DNA of 46,950 nt from Bryobacterales bacterium (GTDB lineage Bacteria > Acidobacteriota > Terriglobia > Bryobacterales > Bryobacteraceae): assembly GCA_027324255.1 (NCBI GenBank), contig DAHVTI010000234.1:1-46950 (forward strand). Reading direction: 5' to 3'. The position numbers and the translations under genes were made by a program. Shown piece after piece: positions 23,528 to 32,751 of the stretch. Under the pieces are notes generated by a model. It saw only the letters and a program-made list of their open reading frames with translations. It had not been told where the DNA came from and searched no databases. Position 1 is the first letter of the stretch; the number at the start of each line of letters is the position of its first letter.

Positions 23528-24151
23528 TCAGACCGACCGGGGGAGGATGTATTGGTAAACGGCCAGGAAGTGGCAGGCGCTGCCGGCAAGGACGAAGAGA
23601 TGCCAGACGGCGTGGGCGTACCTGCGGTGCGAGGCGAAGAAGACGACGCCGAGGGTGTAGAGCAGCCCGCCGGCGAGCAGCCAGAGGAAGCCGGGCCAGG
23701 GGATGGCGCCGAGCAGGGGCCGGATGGCGACAACGGCGAGCCAGCCCATGAGGACATAAACGGTGGTGGACAGCGCGTGGAAGCGGCCAGTGAAGAAACA
23801 CTTCAGGACCACTCCCGCCACAGCCAAAGCCCACACGACGCCAAAGAGCGACCAGCCCCAGGCGCCGCGCAGCGCCACCAGGGTGAAGGGCGTGTAGGTG
23901 CCAGCGATGAGGAGGTAGATGGAAGCGTGGTCCAGGATGCGAAAGACGCGCTTGGCGCGGCCGTTCGTCAGGGCATGATAGAGGGTGGAGGAGAGATAGA
24001 GCAGGACCAGGGTGGCGCCATAGACGGCGCAGGCCAGGACCTGCAGGGCGGTTCCGCGCAGCGCGGCGATGACGACGAGGACCACGAGGCCGGCGACGCT
24101 CAGCGCGGCGCCCACGCCGTGGGTGACGCTGTTGGCGATCTCCTCGCCCAA
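23528..24151 (-). CDS. Hemolysin III/PAQR-family membrane protein
   Basis: 207 residues with seven hydrophobic helices. Family hallmarks are EEIANSVTHGVGA at the N-terminus, LSSTLYHAL, LDHASIYLLIAGTYTPF and the C-terminal YAHAVWHLFVLAGSACHF, which supply the conserved Ser, Asp and His residues of the PAQR zinc site. The start codon is probably TTG at 24151 (leading to LGEEIAN); no ATG is available in frame upstream. Despite the name, most bacterial members are not toxins. It lies between the GH28 gene and the alpha/beta hydrolase. Confidence 0.88.
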   Translation of the reverse strand: MGEEIANSVTHGVGAALSVAGLVVLVVIAALRGTALQVLACAVYGATLVLLYLSSTLYHALTNGRAKRVFRILDHASIYLLIAGTYTPFTLVALRGAWGWSLFGVVWALAVAGVVLKCFFTGRFHALSTTVYVLMGWLAVVAIRPLLGAIPWPGFLWLLAGGLLYTLGVVFFASHRRYAHAVWHLFVLAGSACHFLAVYQYILPRSV

Positions 24152-24242
24152 AGTGGCTTCGATGCCGGCGGCTGGCGGGGGGATGCGGGTTACCTGCCGG
24201 ATGGCGCGACTCCTGCGACCATCATGACACGCGGGTGCACGC

Positions 24243-25283
24243 TCAGCCGGCCTGGGCCAGGACGGAGCGGACAGGGATGACGGAGTCGACAGCCTGGCGG
24301 ATGGTGTCGAGGAGGAGTTCGGGGGCGTCGAACTGGACCCAGTGTCCGGAACGTTCCGCGAGAATGTGGCGGCCTCTTGTGGAGAGGGCAGCGGTGCGGT
24401 GGTGGCCGGCGAGGCGGGGGGCGGGGGTGGTGCCGGTGGAGATGACCCAGAGGGGGAGGTCCCGGAGGACGGAGTTGTCGAGCGGCGTGGCGCAGAGCTT
24501 GGGCATCAGATCGAAGTACTCGGCGACGACGCGGAGATTCTTGGGGCAGCACCAGTGGGACTTGATATCGCCCCAGGTGGAGGGCGGCAGCTTGCGGATC
24601 TCGTCGAGGAGCTTGACGCTCAACTCGGAGCCGCGGCGGTTGCCGTTCATCGACTGGGAGACGAGGCGCGAGAGTTTGGCGGAGTGCTTGAGGGCGGATT
24701 CGAGGGCGAAGCGGAGGAAGCCCCACTCGCAGAGCTCGGCGCCGAACTGGGCCAGGAGGGAGCCGCGGCGGAGCTGGCGGTCGAGGCTGTGGGTGAGGGG
24801 GTGGAACTCGCACTGCTCCATGGGATCGACGAGGACGAGGGCGGCGACGCGGCCGGGGTGGGCGGCGGCGAAGTAGCGGGCGAGGCAGCCGCCGAAGGAG
24901 TGGGCGACGAGGACGAGGGGGCCGTGGATGTCCGCGGCGGAGAGGCCTTCAGAGAGTTCGCGGGCCATGGAGCAGAGGCTGCGGGGCCGGGCGGGAGCAT
25001 GGCTCCAACCGAGGCCGAGACGATCGTAAGCAATGGAGCGGGTGTAGGCGGCGACCTCCTGCTGGATGCAGCTCCAACTGATGGAGGAGGCGGCGAGGCC
25101 GGCTTCGAAGAGGACGGTGGGGGAGCCTTCGCCTTCGACGCGGAGGTGCATGCCGTCGTGCATGCGGCCGGGCGGGGGGTGGCTGGACTGGTCGCGGAGG
25201 ACGCCCGCATTCTGGTAGGCGCGGCCGGCGAGGTGAAGGCCGGCGACACCGGCGAGGGCGCTGAGCCAGATCTCAGAAGACAT
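24243..25283 (-). CDS. Alpha/beta hydrolase
   Basis: 346 residues. An N-terminal hydrophobic stretch (LSALAGVAGLHLAG) may anchor it. The fold is clear: TVLFEAGLAASSISW (oxyanion strand), SIAYDRLGLGWS, nucleophile elbow AHSFGG (Ser129), ALVLVDPME, and catalytic His in SGHWVQFD. ATG 25283 is chosen because AGGTGG lies five bases upstream. It is 58 bases downstream of the TPR gene and probably part of the SDR-ligase operon. The substrate is unknown; an acyl ester or lactone would fit the neighbours. Confidence 0.85.
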   Translation of the reverse strand: MSSEIWLSALAGVAGLHLAGRAYQNAGVLRDQSSHPPPGRMHDGMHLRVEGEGSPTVLFEAGLAASSISWSCIQQEVAAYTRSIAYDRLGLGWSHAPARPRSLCSMARELSEGLSAADIHGPLVLVAHSFGGCLARYFAAAHPGRVAALVLVDPMEQCEFHPLTHSLDRQLRRGSLLAQFGAELCEWGFLRFALESALKHSAKLSRLVSQSMNGNRRGSELSVKLLDEIRKLPPSTWGDIKSHWCCPKNLRVVAEYFDLMPKLCATPLDNSVLRDLPLWVISTGTTPAPRLAGHHRTAALSTRGRHILAERSGHWVQFDAPELLLDTIRQAVDSVIPVRSVLAQAG

Positions 25284-25341
25284 AGCTACCACCTGGGTTT
25301 TCAGGAACGGGGCGCAAGCGGGGCGGGGGAGGTTTCAGCAT

Positions 25342-26145
25342 TCAACGGCCTCGTGACAGCCGGCGATCCAGGATATCCAATTCGCGGCGGACGATGGGGT
25401 TGCCGGGATAGTCGCGGAGGAATTGGGCGAGCCAGGAGCGGGCTTCGCTGGTCTTCTTTTCGCGGAGGCAGGCCACGGCAAGGAGAATTTTGGCGTAGGG
25501 CGAGTAGAAGCGGCCGTTGGCGGCGACTTCTTTCATCCGTTCGAGGCCGAGCTGTTTCTGGCCCTTGATCTGGTCGTAGTGGACGAACCAGCGGACGAAG
25601 AAGGGAAGGCTGCCGACGATGTATTCGACGGCGCCGACGTGGAGGTAGGCGTCGACGACGGGCGGGCGGAGGGAGACGAGTTTCTGGGCGTAGGTATTGA
25701 CCTCGGAGGCGAGGGTGACGCTGCGCCACTGGCGGCGTTCGACGAGGCCGGTGTAGTCGGCGACAATGCTGGCGGCCATGCACATGGCAAAGAGGGCGTC
25801 GCGGTCGTCGGGGTGGGAGGCGAGGCGGGCCTGGGCGAGGGAGCGGGCGCGCTCGATGGACTCGAAGAGGCGGGCGCGGACCTGGGGATCGGGGCGGAGC
25901 TTCTTCTTGGAGGAGATGTTGTCGTCGTCGAGGAAGAAGTCGGTTTCGAGGATGCGCAGGCGGTCCATCTCGCTGAAGTGGTAGGCGGCGGCGCGGACGG
26001 CGTGCAGGAGGGGGTTGGCGGGGTCCTGGCGGAGGGCTTCGTCGAGGACGCGGTGAGCGCCGGGGAAGTCGGCGTTGTACAGGCGCTGGAAGGCGACGTC
26101 GGCAGGGCTGAGGGTGGCGGCGGCAGCGAGGAGGAGGAGGAGCAT
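25342..26145 (-). CDS. Exported TPR-like helical protein
   Basis: 267 residues with a very short signal (MLLLLLAAAATLS). TPR-like helices follow: AFQRLYNADFPGAHRVLDEALRQDPANPLLHAVRAA, summarised by its ends, and AKILLAVACLREKKTSEARSWLAQFLRDYPGNP near the C-terminus. No enzyme motif is present. Its start overlaps the stop of the AMP-ligase by one base (TGATG), so it is coupled to that gene. Its role may be scaffolding in the same pathway. Confidence 0.7.
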   Translation of the reverse strand: MLLLLLAAAATLSPADVAFQRLYNADFPGAHRVLDEALRQDPANPLLHAVRAAAYHFSEMDRLRILETDFFLDDDNISSKKKLRPDPQVRARLFESIERARSLAQARLASHPDDRDALFAMCMAASIVADYTGLVERRQWRSVTLASEVNTYAQKLVSLRPPVVDAYLHVGAVEYIVGSLPFFVRWFVHYDQIKGQKQLGLERMKEVAANGRFYSPYAKILLAVACLREKKTSEARSWLAQFLRDYPGNPIVRRELDILDRRLSRGR

Positions 26146-27743
26146 CAGAGCGCCTCCGCGGAGTAGCGCTCGCGCAGGACGCGGCGAAGGGTTTTGCCGG
26201 TGTGATTCTGGGGCAGGCCGCCGGGCTCGAGGATCCAGATGCGGCGGGGCGCCTTGTAGGGGGCGAGGCTCTGGCGGCAGAAGGCGAGGAGGTCGTCTTC
26301 AGCGGCCTGGGCGCCGGAGTGGAGTTCGACGGCGGCGGCGGGAATCTCGCCCTTTTCGGCGTGGGGGAGGCCGAAGCCGGCGGCGCGGGCGACGGCGGGG
26401 TGGGCGGAGATGGTCTCTTCGAGCTCGCGGACGTAGACGGAGTAGCCGCCGGACTTGATGACTTCCTTGGTGCGGCCGACGAGGCGGATGAGGCCGAGAA
26501 TGTTGCGGACGGCGGAGTCTCCGGTGCGGAGCCAGCCGTCGGGGGTGAGGAGGGATTCGTTGCGGGCGGCATCGCCCCAATAGCCGGCGGCGAGGCCGGG
26601 GCGGAAGACCTGGAGTTCGCCGACAGCGCCGCGAGGCAGCGGGCGGCCGTCGTCGCCGGCGATGCGGATGCGGTGCGGGGGGACGGGGAAGCAGAGATCG
26701 CCGCTGCCGGGGAAGAGCATGGACTCGACACCCAGCATGGCGAGGCCGCCGAGCTCAACCATGCCGTAGCCGTTGAGCAGGAGCGGGGGGATGCGGAGGC
26801 CGAAGGGGAGGCGGCGGAGCGCGCCGAAGCCGCGCAAGCCGGCGCGGACGGTGGAAGGGAGATGATCGCTGGCGGAGAGCCAGAGGCGGACGGAGGCGAG
26901 GCGACGCGGATCGGGCTGGGAGTTGACGAGGCGGGCGAACATGGCGGGCACGCCGACAAAGGCGGTGACGCGGTGGCGCTCGACGAGTTCCAAGGCGGCG
27001 GCAGCGTCGAAGCGTTCGAGGAAGCAGCCGCGGATGCCGGCGAGCAAGCCGTAGAGGGCGATGCTGACGGCCATGACGTGGGACCAGGGCAGCGCGACGA
27101 GGGCGAGGTCCCGGGAGCCGAGCAAGGGTCCGACGAGGACGCTGACGGAGCGGGCGCCGAGCAGGGCGCGGGAAGAGAGGGCGGCGCCCTTGGGGAAGCC
27201 GCTGGTGCCGGAGGTATGGAAGATGGCGACGGTGGCGCCGGGCTCGACGGAAGCGGGGGGCGGCGTTTCGGAGGAAGCAGGGACCCGGAGGAAGCCATCG
27301 AGGGTGGCGGGCTCGTCGTCGGCCTGGATCCAGGTATCGACGTCGAGGGCGGAGCGGTGCTGGATGGCGGCGTCGAAGACGGCGCGATCGGTGACGAGGA
27401 TGCGGGTGCCGCTGCGGGCGAGGATGGTGCGGACCTCGGGGAGCGAGAGCTGGGGGTTGAGGGGGACGGCGATGCCGCCGGCGCGGATGATGGCGAGGAA
27501 CCAGCGGAAGCAGAGGGGGTCGTTGGTGCGGTAGACGGCTACGCGCTCGCCGGCGCGGAGGCCGGCGGAGAGGAGGAAGGCGTGGATGGAGCAGATTTCG
27601 CGGTGGAGTTCGAGGAGGCGGCGGGGGCGGCCTTTCTCGACGCTGATTTCGCCGTCGCCGCGGGCTTCGAGAATCTTGTCGGTGAGGTTGGAGACAGTGA
27701 GGGCGCGGTCGCGGGAGAGCCGGTAGTTGCGGGCAAGGCTCAT
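26145..27743 (-). CDS. AMP-dependent acyl-CoA synthetase/ligase
   Basis: 532 residues of the class I ANL family. The P-loop motif TSGTSGFPKGAALS is near residue 190. GYGMVELGG is the A5 adenine-binding motif, GWLRTGDSA the A7 motif, RTKEVIKSGGYSVY the hinge A8 region, and LPQNHTGKTLRR carries the catalytic Lys of A10. It activates a carboxylic acid as acyl-AMP and normally transfers it to CoA or a carrier. The start overlaps the stop of the reductase gene (ATGA). Coupled to a reductase of the fatty acyl-CoA reductase family, it could act as a two-protein carboxylic acid reductase. Confidence 0.87.
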   Translation of the reverse strand: MSLARNYRLSRDRALTVSNLTDKILEARGDGEISVEKGRPRRLLELHREICSIHAFLLSAGLRAGERVAVYRTNDPLCFRWFLAIIRAGGIAVPLNPQLSLPEVRTILARSGTRILVTDRAVFDAAIQHRSALDVDTWIQADDEPATLDGFLRVPASSETPPPASVEPGATVAIFHTSGTSGFPKGAALSSRALLGARSVSVLVGPLLGSRDLALVALPWSHVMAVSIALYGLLAGIRGCFLERFDAAAALELVERHRVTAFVGVPAMFARLVNSQPDPRRLASVRLWLSASDHLPSTVRAGLRGFGALRRLPFGLRIPPLLLNGYGMVELGGLAMLGVESMLFPGSGDLCFPVPPHRIRIAGDDGRPLPRGAVGELQVFRPGLAAGYWGDAARNESLLTPDGWLRTGDSAVRNILGLIRLVGRTKEVIKSGGYSVYVRELEETISAHPAVARAAGFGLPHAEKGEIPAAAVELHSGAQAAEDDLLAFCRQSLAPYKAPRRIWILEPGGLPQNHTGKTLRRVLRERYSAEAL

Positions 27744-28846
27744 AGGGCGGCGGTTTGCTTGCGGCCCCAATCGCTGTCGGTGCAGTAGCGAAGGAGGCGG
27801 TCGAGGTAGTCCATGACGGGCGGGGGCTGAAGGCCGTGAGGGGCGAGGAGGCGCTCGGCGATGGAGACGTCGAACTGCATGCGCATGGAGAAGTAAGAGC
27901 GGTAGGCGCGGCCGTCGTGGAGGATGCGGCGCCTGCGGCCCCAGAGCGTGAGGAGCAGGAGCGGCCGGAGGGCGCCGAAGAAGAGAGCGGGATTGACGTA
28001 GCGGGGGGCGGGGACGCGGAAGTATTCGGAGGCGCGGGTGGCGATCTGGTGGAGGGTGGCGCTCGAGCGGGATCCGGCGCAGAGGTGGACGGCGGCGCCG
28101 AGGGCGGCGGGATCGAAGGCGAGGCGGGCGGTGGCGGCGGCGACGTAGTCGACGGGGACGATGTCGAGGATGGCGCCGGGGCTGCCGGGGACGGTGCGCC
28201 AGAGGCGGCGGGCGTAGATTTTGAGGGGCCAGTACATCATCTTGAAGCTGGTGGTGACGCCGGTGCGGGAGTCGCCGACGATGATGCTGGGGCGGACGAT
28301 GACGATGGGGAGGGAAGACTGGCGGGAACGGACGAGGGCTTCGGCCTGGCACTTGGTCTGCTCATAGGTATTGCGGAAGCCCTGGCCGACGTCGAGTTCG
28401 TCCTCGCGGACGAGGCCGGTGCGGTCACCGGCGACGTAGGCGGTGCCGATATAGGTGAAGGACTGGAGATCAGGGGCGTGGGCGGCGAAGTCGAGGATGC
28501 GGCGGGTGCCCTCGACGTTGATTTGGGAGGCCTCTTCCAGGGTGTGATCGAAGCGGACCGTGGCGGCGGAGTGGATGACGCGGGTGACGGAGGCTGCCAG
28601 GCGGCGGTAGTCCTCCTGGCTGAGGCCGCAATCGGGAAGGGTGACGTCGCCGGAGAAGACCTGGACGCGGGGACGATGGCGTGCGGGGACGAAGGCGGCG
28701 ACGCGGTCGAGGGCGGACTGCTCCGGCCTGCCGCGAACGAGGAGGGCAAGGGAGGCTTCCGGGTGGAGCTCGAGCAGTTCAGTAACAAGCCGGGCCCCGA
28801 GAAAACCGGTGGAGCCGGTGACTAGGATGAGTTCCGCGCGATGCAT
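27740..28846 (-). CDS. Fatty acyl-CoA reductase/thioester reductase-like SDR (NAD_binding_4)
   Basis: 368 residues. The extended-SDR Rossmann motif GSTGFLG is at 11-17. GDVTLPDCGLS and VIHSAATVRFD are typical of the male-sterility/FAR family, which reduces acyl-CoA or carrier-bound thioesters to aldehydes or alcohols with NADPH. The catalytic Tyr-x3-Lys is in NTYEQTKCQAE. The long open frame upstream of 28846 runs antisense to the TIM-barrel gene and is not coding. It is the first gene of a four-gene leftward operon (reductase, ligase, TPR, hydrolase). Confidence 0.82.
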   Translation of the reverse strand: MHRAELILVTGSTGFLGARLVTELLELHPEASLALLVRGRPEQSALDRVAAFVPARHRPRVQVFSGDVTLPDCGLSQEDYRRLAASVTRVIHSAATVRFDHTLEEASQINVEGTRRILDFAAHAPDLQSFTYIGTAYVAGDRTGLVREDELDVGQGFRNTYEQTKCQAEALVRSRQSSLPIVIVRPSIIVGDSRTGVTTSFKMMYWPLKIYARRLWRTVPGSPGAILDIVPVDYVAAATARLAFDPAALGAAVHLCAGSRSSATLHQIATRASEYFRVPAPRYVNPALFFGALRPLLLLTLWGRRRRILHDGRAYRSYFSMRMQFDVSIAERLLAPHGLQPPPVMDYLDRLLRYCTDSDWGRKQTAAL

Positions 28847-29098
28847 CAGGCGTTCTTCACTGCAACGGAGAAGCGGGGACAACGAGGGGCTCGGACCGGG
28901 TAGCGGGTCCGCAGGACGGACGCCCAACGGGTAAATGCCAACTGCTCCATCGTTTCCGGCAGCATTCCGGCTTCCGGAAGTCTGTCGCTGATGATAGCGC
29001 AAAGCAAGGGGGGGTGGCACGCAGGGGGGCGAGCACGCAGGAGCGGGGGCGTCGGATATACTGGCGCTGCCGGCAATCTGGCCGGCCGGGGAGGACGC

Positions 29099-29995
29099 AT
29101 GATGGATGGATGCACGCGGCGCGGCTTCGCGGGAGCCATGATGGCGCTTTGCGGCGCGGAGGCGCAGGCGGCGCCGAAGGCCGGGACGGGGCGCACGCCG
29201 GGCGCCGGGGTGCGGATCGCGCTGAACGCCTATTCGTTCAACCAGCCGCTGCGAGACAAGTCGATGGACTGGAACGGAGTGGTGGATTACTGTGCGGCGC
29301 ACGGCATCGGCGCGCTGGACGCCACGGGATACTACTTCGACGGCTACCCGAAGGCGCCGGCGCCGGCGGTGCTGCACGAACTGAAGCGGCGGGCGTTCGT
29401 CAACGGGGTCACGATCCACGGCACGGGCGTGCGCAACGACTTCGCGGTGACGGATGCGGCGGCGCGGCAACGGGACGTGGCGATGGTGAAGGAGTGGATC
29501 GAGGCGGCGGCGGTGCTGGGAGCGTCGGTGATTCGCGTGTTCAGCGGGCAGAAGGTGGCGGAAGGCACGACGTTCGACGAGACGCTGAAGTGGATGGTGC
29601 CGGCGTTCCGGGAGTGCGCCGAGCACGGCAAGCGGCACGGGGTGATCGTCGGTCTTCAAAACCACAACGATTTCGTGAAAACGGCGGCCGAGACCATCCG
29701 CATCGCGGAGGGGGTGGATTCGGAGTGGTTCGGTGTGATTCTCGACGTGGGTAGTTTGCGGCGGGGGGATCCGTACGCGGAGATCGAGCGGTTGCTGCCG
29801 TATGCGGTTTCGTGGCAGTTGAAGGAGACGGTCTGGTACGGGACGAAGGAGGCGCCGACGGATCTGCAGCGGGTGAAGGCGATCATTGACAAGGGCGGCT
29901 ACCGCGGCGTGCTGCCGGTGGAGACCCTGGGGGCTGGGGATCCGCGGGAGAAGGTGGCGCGGTTCGTGGAGAAGGTGCGGGCGGTGTTCGGGTAG
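29099..29995 (+). CDS. Sugar phosphate isomerase/epimerase-like TIM-barrel protein, exported
   Basis: 298 residues. CTRRGFAGAMMALCG is a twin-arginine-type signal. The barrel has IALNAYSFNQPL, VIVGLQNHNDF (metal-binding His) and VILDVGSL, then RGVLPVETLG near the C-terminus. GGGGAGGA lies just upstream; the ATG at 29102 is an equally good start. The family is broad and substrate unknown. It is divergent from the reductase operon. Confidence 0.85.
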   Translation: MMDGCTRRGFAGAMMALCGAEAQAAPKAGTGRTPGAGVRIALNAYSFNQPLRDKSMDWNGVVDYCAAHGIGALDATGYYFDGYPKAPAPAVLHELKRRAFVNGVTIHGTGVRNDFAVTDAAARQRDVAMVKEWIEAAAVLGASVIRVFSGQKVAEGTTFDETLKWMVPAFRECAEHGKRHGVIVGLQNHNDFVKTAAETIRIAEGVDSEWFGVILDVGSLRRGDPYAEIERLLPYAVSWQLKETVWYGTKEAPTDLQRVKAIIDKGGYRGVLPVETLGAGDPREKVARFVEKVRAVFG

Positions 29996-30290
29996 AGCAT
30001 GCGGATGGTTGCCGGCGCCGATGTGATGCGCATCGGGCGGCAGGCATCCGACGTCATGGTAGCGGCGCGTGGCGAGACGGCGTTGGACGGGCAGAGCACC
30101 GCTGGCGCAGAGGGGGCGACGGGCCACCCCTGGCGACAGCGCCCGGACGATCCGGGCGGAGATGAAAATCGCCCGCAGCGGCAGTCTCGAGCTGACTTGC
30201 GTAAACCGTCAATTCTCCCCTCGTAGGGCCGGCAGCGCGTCCATGTACAGGATGGGATCAGGGGTGGTTCACCTGCCATAGCAGGGCGAG

Positions 30291-30455
30291 ATGCAAATTG
30301 GAAGAACCCCGCTCAGTTCGCTGCTGGGCGCCTGCCTGTCTGCGGCACCCGTTACTTCTACCACTATCCTTTCGGGCGCAAATGAAAATCCGGCGGTGGC
30401 TTCGCCTGGCACTGGGCTGGCGATGGTAATCATGGACGCGGTCTCAGGATCAAGG
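30291..30455 (+). pseudogene. N-terminal fragment of a CHRD-domain (PEP-CTERM) protein
   Basis: From ATG 30291 the frame encodes a signal-like segment (LSSLLGACLSAAPVTS) and then TTILSGANENPAVASPGTG, the diagnostic N-terminus of the CHRD domain, ending at VIMD near 30437. After that the frame continues as unrelated sequence to 30626 and crosses into the tRNA. The missing remainder (MDTVAHTLTVSVSF onwards) occurs in the same orientation at 39898. The two halves would join into one normal CHRD protein, so this gene looks interrupted by the segment between them. Confidence 0.6.
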
Positions 30456-30616
30456 AGTTGCGGGCGCCGGTGTTGGGTTTTGAAAGGATTACGGGCGTTT
30501 GATTTGGACGCCATTTGGGCTCCAGGGCCTCTACCTTGCGGCTTTGGATTCCGGCTGGACTCCAAACGGACTCCGGTTGGCGGAGTCGTTGGACTCCAGT
30601 TCGTCGGTCGATGTGA

Positions 30617-30693
30617 GGGCTCGTAGCTCAGTTGGTTAGAGCGCATCCTTGACACGGATGAGGTCGCAGATTCGAGTTCTGCCGAGCCCACCA
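30617..30693 (+). tRNA. tRNA-Val (anticodon GAC)
   Basis: A complete cloverleaf can be read by eye. Acceptor GGGCTCG pairs with CGAGCCC (30683-30689), followed by A and an encoded CCA (30691-30693). The anticodon stem CATCC/GGATG encloses TTGACAC, with anticodon GAC at 30651-30653. The T arm is GCAGA-TTCGAGT-TCTGC. It lies about 180 bases inside the left edge of the lower-GC segment, not at its end. Confidence 0.96.
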
Positions 30694-31740
30694 CCCCCTC
30701 CCTCACGTCGCATTGGAATTCCCATTGCTCTCCTGCCCGGCGGGCGCGGTCGTACCCGCCGTTATCGAATTCTCTCCTTCTGAGTCGAGTGACATTTGGA
30801 GAAGACAAAACACACTTCCTATACTGCGTGACGGCGCCCATCCACGCCGCGAGATGCGGCGACTGATGCGAGGAGGCAGAGCCTGATGGTCAACGGGGCG
30901 GAGTGGCTGGACATGGAGTCGCGCCCGCCGCCGGGATGACCATGCCGCAGTACCACCGATCTCTCTGCGAGCTTCCGGCGGTGGGTATCATCACAACCAG
31001 TACCGTCGTGCAGGAACCATCCGGGCCCGCCGGCAAGTCCGCGTACTCGAGCGCCGCAGCATCGAGGTCCCGATGAGCGCGGACGAACGCGGGCGACTCC
31101 TGGCGGAAGCTTACCAAGCCGGGGTCGGCTCGCTGCCGCAGTACATCCGCTCAGGAGCGGGACTTCAGATCCGTAGCATGTCGCTGCCCAACACTACCGA
31201 GCGTGAAGACGAGGAGGACGATGCGTGGAACCGACTTCAGGGCCTTGGACTGGACCTTCAGGCCTTCGGACCGGATGGATGATCCCGATGTAGGGACAGC
31301 GTTTTGTGCGGACGACAGCCGACAACCTTCCAGGCCCCCGATAACGCCGCTTTACGTGCTCCGGATTGCCAACCGACAGGCGTCACCAAGGCGCCTCGAC
31401 GATAAGGTGTTGTCGAACGAATTGGGTGCATTTCTCCCCAAAACTGGGTTCCCGGAATGCCAGCGCCCCTGTCCGGCGATTGACAACTCTTCATTCAGGG
31501 TAGGCCACGCTCGTTCTCCGAGGCCGTAGTGTCGTTTGCCAGCTTGGAGGCGCAGTTCACCAAATCCGTGGTGATCTTCGCGTACCTCCAACGGCATGAT
31601 CGGTGCAGGCGGACATGAGAGATAACACCTCGCTTCCTTCGAAAAGCCTGCTGACCTGTCCTCGACGGCAGGGAAACGCAACGACATCACGGCCGGCAAG
31701 TGCCTCAAGGATTGGGCGGGCTGCGGGGGTGGCGCTCCGT
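30694..31740. other. Gene-poor interval after the tRNA
   Basis: Roughly 1 kb with no long convincing gene. One small plus-strand ORF (31073-31282) looks protein-like. The rest shows scattered short frames in all phases and lower GC than flanking genes. No integrase, transposase or inverted terminal repeat is recognisable. Confidence 0.5.
31073..31282 (+). CDS. Small hypothetical protein, possibly a remnant
   Basis: 69 residues from ATG 31073. The text SADERGRLLAEAYQAG, then SLPQYIRSGAGLQIRS, resembles short CopG-like or mobile-element-associated proteins (charged helix then S-x-P-x-Y-I-R-S). The frame reads on upstream without a start as RRQVRVLERRSIEVP, so the N-terminus may be missing. No ribosome site is evident. 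It may be a decayed gene of the inserted segment. Confidence 0.3.
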   Translation: MSADERGRLLAEAYQAGVGSLPQYIRSGAGLQIRSMSLPNTTEREDEEDDAWNRLQGLGLDLQAFGPDG

Positions 31741-32751
31741 ATGGGCGTAGTTACCGGCGTTTCGGCACGTTCCGTCCGGAATTTGGCGCTTGCCTCGGTG
31801 ATACTTCTGGGAGCGCTCTTTGCATCGGAGCCCGCCGATGATGGGGTTCACCAAGTCGAACTCGCCAATGCTCTTGTCGATCGGGGCGATTTGGATCAAG
31901 CGGAGGCGGCGTACACTAGAGCATTGGACCAAGCGCAGGTCGCCGGCGACAGCGTTCGTGCCGCCGGCGTTGTGCTGCACAACATCGGCAGGCTCCTCGA
32001 CCGCAGGGGGCGTCAACTTGAAGCAGAGCGAGCGTATCTCCGGGCAGTTCAGGCTTTCAGTGGCGCCGGCGTCACGGATGAGAGGCTGGTGGTGCGTGCT
32101 TACGCAGGGCTTTCCGCGGTGTATATCCAAACCGGGCAGTATTCGAAAGCCGAAGGACTGATTAGACGCGTGCTTACCGATCATGCGGCCGGCGACGACT
32201 CGGATCGAACGAGTCTCATGGGCAGCCTCGGAGTCGTTTTGACGCACAAAAACAGATCCGCAGAAGCCGAGCAAGTGCTGCGGAGCACGGTGCAACAGTG
32301 CGTGGGGCGTTCGAGCGTGGAGATGCAGGAGGTCTGCGCTATCGCACTCGCCAATCTAGCCGGACTGCAGATGCGGAGGGCCCGTACAGCGGAAGCAATT
32401 GATTCGTACCGGCAGGCGGTCGCGATGATGGAGGCGGTGCCCACGCCCTCTCCGGCGACGCTTTGCATGACTCTGGGGGATTATGCGATGGCTGTTCGCG
32501 GCGCAGGAGATCACCAGACCGCGGAGCAACTGTACCGCAGGGCCATAACCCTCGCCAAAACGCGACTTGGGCCGGGTCACGTGATCCTCGCGGAGCTGCT
32601 TCAACGATATGGCGAACTTGCGCGCGATGCGGGCAGGAAGTCTGAAGCTCGAAAGCTAATCCAGGCGGCGAGGCGAATCGAGAGCGAATGGAGTCGCGAG
32701 AACGTGACAGGGCACACCGTTGAAATCGACACCCTGTTCGTGCGGAGGTGA
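31741..32751 (+). CDS. TPR-repeat protein, exported or membrane-anchored
   Basis: 336 residues from ATG 31741, chosen because a signal/anchor helix follows directly (LALASVILLGALFA). At least six TPR units are visible: ANALVDRGDLDQAEAAYTRALDQ, given by its ends; RAYAGLSAVYIQTGQYSKAEGLIRRVL; MGSLGVVLTHKNRSAEAEQVL; ALANLAGLQMRRARTAEAIDSY; and GDYAMAVRGAGDHQTAEQLYRRAI. An in-frame ATG at 31603 would add 46 residues lacking similarity to a signal. It precedes a LytS-type kinase on the same strand, possibly as an accessory sensor. Confidence 0.75.
   Translation: MGVVTGVSARSVRNLALASVILLGALFASEPADDGVHQVELANALVDRGDLDQAEAAYTRALDQAQVAGDSVRAAGVVLHNIGRLLDRRGRQLEAERAYLRAVQAFSGAGVTDERLVVRAYAGLSAVYIQTGQYSKAEGLIRRVLTDHAAGDDSDRTSLMGSLGVVLTHKNRSAEAEQVLRSTVQQCVGRSSVEMQEVCAIALANLAGLQMRRARTAEAIDSYRQAVAMMEAVPTPSPATLCMTLGDYAMAVRGAGDHQTAEQLYRRAITLAKTRLGPGHVILAELLQRYGELARDAGRKSEARKLIQAARRIESEWSRENVTGHTVEIDTLFVRR

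Noticed and set aside
24243-28846. Complete ole (olefin) biosynthesis cluster
   Set aside because: Hydrolase, ligase and SDR are present, but OleA thiolase is absent and the SDR is of the acyl reductase type.
28847-30127. 5' extension of the acyl reductase ORF
   Set aside because: It is antisense to the TIM-barrel gene at 29099, and the reductase's own nucleotide motif starts right after 28846.
30617-30693. tRNA-Val as the attachment site of an integrated island
   Set aside because: The tRNA lies inside the block about 180 bases from its edge, no duplicate of its 3' end is seen at the right edge, and no integrase was found.
30269-30841. Minus-strand ORF reading through the tRNA (ELESATSSVSRMRSNQLSY)
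   Set aside because: This peptide is the reverse complement of tRNA-Val, a common annotation artefact.
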